NCBI GenBank assembly: GCA_044353195.1
Contig: JBILCJ010000069.1
Coordinates: 1 to 10,201 of the forward strand
Length of the DNA: 10,201 nt
Direction of reading: 5' to 3'
Source: UBA4416 sp044353195
GTDB taxonomy: Bacteria; Bacteroidota; Bacteroidia; B-17B0; Aurantibacillaceae
Of the stretch, positions 7,156 through 10,201 are shown in pieces (the first letter of the stretch is position 1; each line of letters begins with the position of its first letter). The position numbers were made by a program, and so were the translations under genes. Under the pieces are notes generated by a model. It made no database searches. It worked only from the letters and a program-made list of their open reading frames with translations, and was not told where the DNA came from.

Positions 7156-7200
7156 TAAAAGGCTATCCCTTCTAAAGAGATAGCCTTTTATGACTTTTTA
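7156..7200 (+). terminator. Terminator-like hairpin in the divergent dedA/regulator spacer
   Basis: TAAAAGGCTATC (7156-7167) pairs perfectly over 12 bp with GATAGCCTTTTA (7179-7190). After one mismatch, a further 3 bp (7169-7171 with 7175-7177) close a tiny loop. A plus-strand T-run follows (7195-7199), and the A-rich left arm gives a U-rich tail on the minus strand too, so it could work both ways. It stands between two genes that diverge from it, so neither neighbour's 3' end explains it. It may end a transcript that starts inside the spacer. Confidence 0.6.
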
Positions 7201-7262
7201 AACGAGTAAAAACTTATTTACAAAACCATGTCAACAACAAACCTTATTTTTATCAAAAACTC

Positions 7263-7295
7263 TTTGCAAATGTACTACCTAATGTAGTATATTAG
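7263..7295 (+). promoter_or_regulatory. Predicted promoter of the S24-type regulator
   Basis: TTTG (7263-7266), 21 bp, then TATATTAG (7288-7295) matches the Bacteroidota promoter except for one base in the final TTTG. Transcription would begin near 7302, giving a leader of about 20 bases, similar to those predicted for dedA and sppA. One palindromic operator-like site fills the spacer between the two elements and a second covers the expected start, an arrangement typical of autorepression. Confidence 0.5.
7273..7289. promoter_or_regulatory. Operator-like palindrome 1 (TACTAC-N5-GTAGTA)
   Basis: TACTACCTAATGTAGTA is a 17-bp palindrome with 6-bp perfect arms; only the pair C7279/T7283 breaks the symmetry. 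It lies between the predicted -33 and -7 elements of the S24-type regulator gene, about 34 bp before its ATG. Bound dimeric repressor there would block RNA polymerase. The likely ligand is the regulator itself, which is an inference. Confidence 0.6.
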
Positions 7296-7312
7296 TGCTA
7301 TAATTTGTAGCA
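7296..7312. promoter_or_regulatory. Operator-like palindrome 2 (TGCTA-N7-TAGCA)
   Basis: TGCTATAATTTGTAGCA is a second 17-bp palindrome with 5-bp arms. Aligned to palindrome 1 without gaps, it shares T-C-T-A on the left and T-G-T-A-G-A on the right, giving the joint consensus TRCTAY-N4-TGTAGYA. The centres are 23 bp apart (7281 and 7304), close to two helical turns. This site overlaps the expected transcription start of the regulator gene. The matched length and sequence argue that both sites bind the same protein. Confidence 0.55.
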
Positions 7313-7322
7313 ATTTAATAAA

Positions 7323-8111
7323 ATGAGTAAAATTTTTAGCAATTTAAAATACTTGCGTTTGCAAAAAGGCCTTTCGCAAGAACAATTAGCAGATAACTTA
7401 GGCATTACCCGTTCAAGACTTGGTGCTTATGAAGAAAATAGAAATGAACCATCGATTGATTTATTAATTACTATTTCAGATTATTTTCATGTAGCAGTTG
7501 ACGCTCTTGTAAGAGGTGATTTCAGTAAAACAAGTTTGGATGGTCTAATGAAAATTGGAAAAAACCGTATGTTGTTTCCAATTTTAATTGATGAGGACGG
7601 AAGAGACGTCGTAGAATTAGTACCATTAAAAGCAAGTGCTGGTTATTTACAAGGTTATGCCGATCCTGATTACGTTGAACGCTTACCTCGCATGAAATTA
7701 CCATTTTTACCAACTGGAAAACACCGCGCGTTTCCAATTAAAGGAGACAGTATGCCGCCTATTAAAGAAGGTTCTTTTATTGTTGCTAAATACTTAGAGA
7801 AATTAGAAGAAGTGAAAAACGGACATACGTATATCGTTGTTACCAAAGACGAAGGCTTATCTTATAAACGTATATTTAATCTTAACTTAAAAAAAGGTTT
7901 TTTAGAATGTCATTCCGATAACAAAATTTATCAGCCTTATAAAGTAAATTTAAAAGACATTGTAGAGTTATGGGAATATACATGTTGCATTAATATGACC
8001 GACTATAAAGAAGAAGAATTGAATGTAGAAAGTATTATGAATATGCTTCGTAATTTACAAGTAGAAATGGAAGTCATAAAGAAACAAGGAAATAAGAAGT
8101 TAATTTCATAA
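7323..8111 (+). CDS. XRE-family repressor with LexA/CI-like S24 autoprotease domain
   Basis: This 262-residue DNA-binding regulator has an N-terminal XRE helix-turn-helix (about 5-62: LRLQKGLSQEQLADNLGI, then TRSRLGAYEENRNEPS with the recognition helix near 30-38). A linker leads to a C-terminal S24 peptidase domain of the LexA/CI type. The self-cleavage apparatus appears complete: a potential Ala-Gly scissile bond at A106-G107 in PLKASAGYLQGY, nucleophile S143 in KGDSMPPIKEGS, and general-base K182 in LSYKRI. A charged, coiled-coil-like tail (about 229-256) is extra to LexA. The upstream region carries two matched 17-bp palindromes over the promoter, so autorepression released by self-cleavage, for example under DNA damage, is likely. 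No phage genes surround it, so a chromosomal stress regulator fits better than a prophage CI. Target genes beyond itself are not visible here. Confidence 0.9.
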   Translation: MSKIFSNLKYLRLQKGLSQEQLADNLGITRSRLGAYEENRNEPSIDLLITISDYFHVAVDALVRGDFSKTSLDGLMKIGKNRMLFPILIDEDGRDVVELVPLKASAGYLQGYADPDYVERLPRMKLPFLPTGKHRAFPIKGDSMPPIKEGSFIVAKYLEKLEEVKNGHTYIVVTKDEGLSYKRIFNLNLKKGFLECHSDNKIYQPYKVNLKDIVELWEYTCCINMTDYKEEELNVESIMNMLRNLQVEMEVIKKQGNKKLIS

Positions 8112-8161
8112 AAACGAAACGTTAAAAAAAATTAAAGCTATTTTATTATTAAACAATAAGA

Positions 8162-8194
8162 TTGTAAATTAGAATGCTTAAATAAATAATTTAG
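8162..8194 (+). promoter_or_regulatory. Weak promoter candidate before the DoxX/MauE-like gene
   Basis: TTG (8162-8164), 22 bp, then TAATTTAG (8187-8194) resembles the Bacteroidota promoter with one mismatch in the -7 element, the same TTAG variant as in the regulator's promoter. The expected start near 8201 leaves a leader of about 17 bases before the ATG at 8218. The rest of the 106-bp spacer is AT-rich; only a 4-bp AACG/CGTT hairpin after the regulator's stop is seen, too weak to call a terminator. Confidence 0.3.
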
Positions 8195-8217
8195 AGACTA
8201 TCAATAAATCAAACCTT

Positions 8218-9549
8218 ATGAAAAAATTTTTTGCATCAAAACTATTTCGCGCCATGTGGTCAATAGGCTTAGCAGCTTTATTATATTGGATTTGTCCGCC
8301 GTGCATAAGCAAAACAACCATTGCCATTGTACTCGGTACTCTAGTTGTATTAGTTAATGCATCTTCTATAATAAGTAAAGCACCCATTGTGACGCATGTT
8401 ACACGAATATTCGTTGGAGGATTGTTTATTTTTTCAGGTTTTATAAAAGCCAATGACCCATTAGGTTTTAGCTATAAACTTAAAGAATACTTCGAAGTAT
8501 TTACAGCAGATTCAGGCTTATCAATCTTTGAAAGCATGGCACATATTGCATTACCATTGTCTATTATTTTATGTGTGAGCGAAATGGCACTAGGCTTTAT
8601 GTTATTAGTTGGTTACAAAAGAAATTTAACACTGGGATTATTACTAGCCCAAATAACTTTTTTCACGTTTCTTACGTTTTATTCCGCTTGTTATAATAAA
8701 GTAACAACCTGTGGCTGTTTTGGTGATTTTTTAGTTTTAAAACCTTGGGAAAGCTTCTGGAAAGATATTGTATTAATGGTTGCTATTACACTCTTATTTG
8801 CGGGTAAAGAAAACATCAACGAACGTTTCAATCCTTTAATTACAACAGCTGTAACTATTATAGCCATTGTATTATCAATTGCATTTCCAATTTACACCTA
8901 CCGTAATCTACCAATATTTGATTTTAGAGCGTATAAAATTGGCGATAATATCAAAGAAAATATGAAACCTGGAATTGGATACCAACCAGCCGTTTATGAA
9001 TCATTGCTTGAATATAAAAACTTAAAAACTGGTGAAATAAAAGCATTCAACCAAAAAGATTATATGGATTCTAAAATTTGGGAAGACACATTAACATGGG
9101 CGTGGCACAACACTGTCAATAAATTAGTGCATGATGCGATTAACCCACCAAAAATTGTCGACTTTTCAATAAACAATCAAAATGGTGAACCGATAACGGA
9201 TAGTATTTTAAACAATCCAAATTATCAGTTTTTATTGGTATGTTATGATATAACTGAAACAGCTGATGATGCAACCCTTCATGCTAAAATTAATGATTTA
9301 AATAAGTTAGCTTCTATCGATAAAATAAATGTATTAGGCCTAACAGCATCTGACGCTAAACAAGTAGATGATTACAAACACAAACACCAAGCATTGTATG
9401 ATTTTGCAACCTCAGATGGTGTCGTTTTAAAAACAATCATTCGTTCAAACCCTGGTTTAGTTTTAATTAAAAACGGAACCGTTATCATGAACTGGCACTA
9501 TAATAATTTTCCAAGTTATAGTGATGTGAAACAAAAATACATGAAGTAA
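8218..9549 (+). CDS. DoxX/MauE-like membrane protein with thioredoxin-like C-terminal region (BT_3928-like)
   Basis: This 443-residue protein resembles the Bacteroidota BT_3928 family. The membrane part has about seven helices (8-26, 34-52, 60-78, 107-133, 137-158, 180-196, 208-226). Helix 3 carries the DoxX-type signature RIFVGGLFIFSGFIKANDPL (63-82), and the motif TTCGCFGDF (163-171), with C165 and C167, matches the cysteine pair of MauE-type redox membrane proteins. A soluble region follows. Residues 311-443 look like a thioredoxin/peroxiredoxin fold: VDFSINNQNGEPI, a strand FLLVCYDI, then SNPGLVLIKNGTVIMNW, which resembles the cis-proline and last strands of thioredoxin. The CxxC expected after the first long strand is missing (DITETADD instead). 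An N-terminal CPPC (26-29) is also present. A role in envelope disulfide or quinone-linked redox is inferred; the function is not known. Confidence 0.78.
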   Translation: MKKFFASKLFRAMWSIGLAALLYWICPPCISKTTIAIVLGTLVVLVNASSIISKAPIVTHVTRIFVGGLFIFSGFIKANDPLGFSYKLKEYFEVFTADSGLSIFESMAHIALPLSIILCVSEMALGFMLLVGYKRNLTLGLLLAQITFFTFLTFYSACYNKVTTCGCFGDFLVLKPWESFWKDIVLMVAITLLFAGKENINERFNPLITTAVTIIAIVLSIAFPIYTYRNLPIFDFRAYKIGDNIKENMKPGIGYQPAVYESLLEYKNLKTGEIKAFNQKDYMDSKIWEDTLTWAWHNTVNKLVHDAINPPKIVDFSINNQNGEPITDSILNNPNYQFLLVCYDITETADDATLHAKINDLNKLASIDKINVLGLTASDAKQVDDYKHKHQALYDFATSDGVVLKTIIRSNPGLVLIKNGTVIMNWHYNNFPSYSDVKQKYMK

Positions 9550-9570
9550 CAATCTAAAATTGTTTCATTT
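9548..9570 (+). terminator. Weak terminator-like hairpin overlapping the DoxX/MauE-like gene's stop
   Basis: AACAAT (9548-9553) pairs with ATTGTT (9559-9564) around a 5-base loop, and a T-rich run (TCATTTTTAT) follows. The left arm includes the last two bases of the TAA stop. With only one G-C pair in the stem it would be a weak terminator, but its position at the gene end and ahead of the efp promoter is right. Confidence 0.35.
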
Positions 9571-9590
9571 TTATAGTGTTTTGAGGGATA

Positions 9591-9598
9591 TAATTTTG
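9591..9598 (+). promoter_or_regulatory. Predicted -7 element of the efp promoter
   Basis: TAATTTTG is a perfect match to the Bacteroidota -7 consensus TAnnTTTG. It lies 51 bases before the efp ATG, predicting a start near 9605 and a leader of about 45 bases, longer than for other genes here. No good TTTG/TTG is found 19-21 bp upstream, so only the -7 half is supported. Confidence 0.4.
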
Positions 9599-9649
9599 TC
9601 TATCTCATCGCAAGGTAGTATCTTTCGGTTCTAAAAAATTAAACAAATT

Positions 9650-10201
9650 ATGGCTACGACATCAGATATTTCGAAAAATATATTTTTAAGACACAATAAT
9701 GAATTAGTTCAAGTCATGGACTATGATCATATCACGCCCGGAAAAGGAAATGCTATTTATTCAGTTAAATGCCGTAATGTTGAAACAGGAAAACAAAGTG
9801 AAATCCGTTTTCGTTCAGGCGAAAAAATTGACATCATTAGAGTAGATGAATATGAAATGCAATATTTATATATGGAAGGTGATTCATTAGTTTGTATGAA
9901 TCAAGAAACATATGATCAAACAAATGTTCCGAAAATTTTATTTGCAGATAGCATTCAGTTTTTACAAGAAGGAATGATCTTAAAAATTCGTTTTGATGAA
10001 AATGATAAACCGTTAAGTGGTTTATTGCCTCAATACGTTGAATTAGAAGTAACTTATACGGAAGAAGGAGTGAAAGGAAAATCTTTAAAAACAGCTGAAT
10101 TAACAGGTAATGTGAAAATTCAAGTTCCAATATTTGTTGTCATTGGCGATAAACTTAAAATAAATACAGAGACTGGTGAATACGTTGAACGCGTTAAGTA
10201 A
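9650..10201 (+). CDS. efp: Translation elongation factor P
   Basis: EF-P binds ribosomes stalled at consecutive prolines, between the P and E sites, and promotes peptide-bond formation. The 183-residue protein is complete; its TAA is the last codon of the window. Three beta-barrel domains are recognisable: KOW-like domain I (about 1-64) with the tip loop ITPGKGNAIY, where K32 sits at the position of the modified residue; domain II (about 65-127) with MQYLYMEGDSLVCMNQETYDQ; and domain III (about 129-183) ending in the signature KIQVPIFVVIGDKLKINTETGEYVERVK. The loop of domain III (GVKGKSLKTAELTG) is several residues shorter than in E. coli EF-P. K32 excludes the EarP arginine-rhamnosylation route; whether an EpmA-type lysine modification occurs is unknown, as no modifying enzyme is in the window. 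It has its own -7-like element upstream. Confidence 0.95.
   Translation: MATTSDISKNIFLRHNNELVQVMDYDHITPGKGNAIYSVKCRNVETGKQSEIRFRSGEKIDIIRVDEYEMQYLYMEGDSLVCMNQETYDQTNVPKILFADSIQFLQEGMILKIRFDENDKPLSGLLPQYVELEVTYTEEGVKGKSLKTAELTGNVKIQVPIFVVIGDKLKINTETGEYVERVK

Noticed and set aside
7279..7295. A third inverted repeat, CTAAT-N7-ATTAG, overlapping palindrome 1
   Set aside because: It has short AT-rich arms, overlaps the -7 element, and does not share the consensus of the other two palindromes, so it is probably chance.
6964..7322. A small protein gene in the 359-bp spacer
   Set aside because: No open frame with plausible composition and start was seen on either strand; the content is better explained by promoters, hairpins and operators.
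7323..8111. The XRE/S24 gene as a prophage CI repressor marking a phage remnant
   Set aside because: Neighbours are housekeeping genes, base composition does not shift, and no integrase, Cro-like or structural genes or attachment repeats are visible.
8178..8453. Open minus-strand frame of about 91 codons over the start of the DoxX/MauE-like gene
   Set aside because: It lies antisense to a clear membrane-protein gene, has no recognisable family features, and is a by-product of that gene's codons.
9614..9620. GGTAGTA upstream of efp, resembling one arm of the regulator's palindrome
   Set aside because: The matching left arm is absent at the right spacing (9604-9609 reads CTCATC), so it is not a site of the same type.
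9837..10130. Open minus-strand frame of about 97 codons inside efp
   Set aside because: Antisense to a well-supported gene, with low-complexity Leu/His/Phe-rich content and no promoter.

Overview
The window is about 10.2 kb of AT-rich chromosomal DNA from a member of the Bacteroidota, most likely a Flavobacteriia-like lineage. Three things point there. The protein families fit: an ATG22/UMF1-type MFS transporter, a large SppA directly divergent from folK, a folK–deoxynucleoside kinase pair, and a DoxX/MauE membrane protein resembling the BT_3928 family. Several genes are preceded by good matches to the Bacteroidota promoter (TTTG/TTG, about 21 bp, then TAnnTTTG), and starts lack Shine-Dalgarno sequences. 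An intergenic structured element resembles one I remember from flavobacterial genomes.

Layout. Positions 2-1039 (+) hold the 3' part of an MFS transporter whose start lies outside the window. It converges on a minus-strand cluster, read sppA (4180-2408), YdcF/ElyC-like gene (2383-1616), DinB-fold hydrolase-like gene (1591-1091), with 24 bp at each junction. From 4243 a plus-strand run follows: folK, a deoxynucleoside kinase 5 bp later, and an RluA-family pseudouridine synthase (to 6059). These converge on a second minus-strand pair, a DedA-family membrane protein (6963-6325) and a small DUF5808-like membrane protein (6311-6075).

Positions 6964-7322 contain no gene, yet they are the most information-rich non-coding part. 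The stretch holds the dedA promoter, a structured hairpin element (about 7061-7140), a strong terminator-like hairpin (7156-7190), and the promoter of the next gene with two 17-bp palindromes placed like repressor operators. Downstream, all on plus, are an XRE-type LexA/CI-like autoprotease regulator (7323-8111), a seven-helix DoxX/MauE-like protein with a thioredoxin-like tail (8218-9549), and elongation factor P (9650-10201, its stop codon ending the window).

Functionally this is mostly a housekeeping neighbourhood: folate and nucleotide metabolism, RNA modification, translation, envelope quality control and lipid-carrier recycling. I see no mobile element, CRISPR array, tRNA, rRNA or defence island. 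The most interesting items are regulatory: an apparently self-controlled S24-type repressor with two matched operators, and a possible stand-alone small RNA between two divergent genes.
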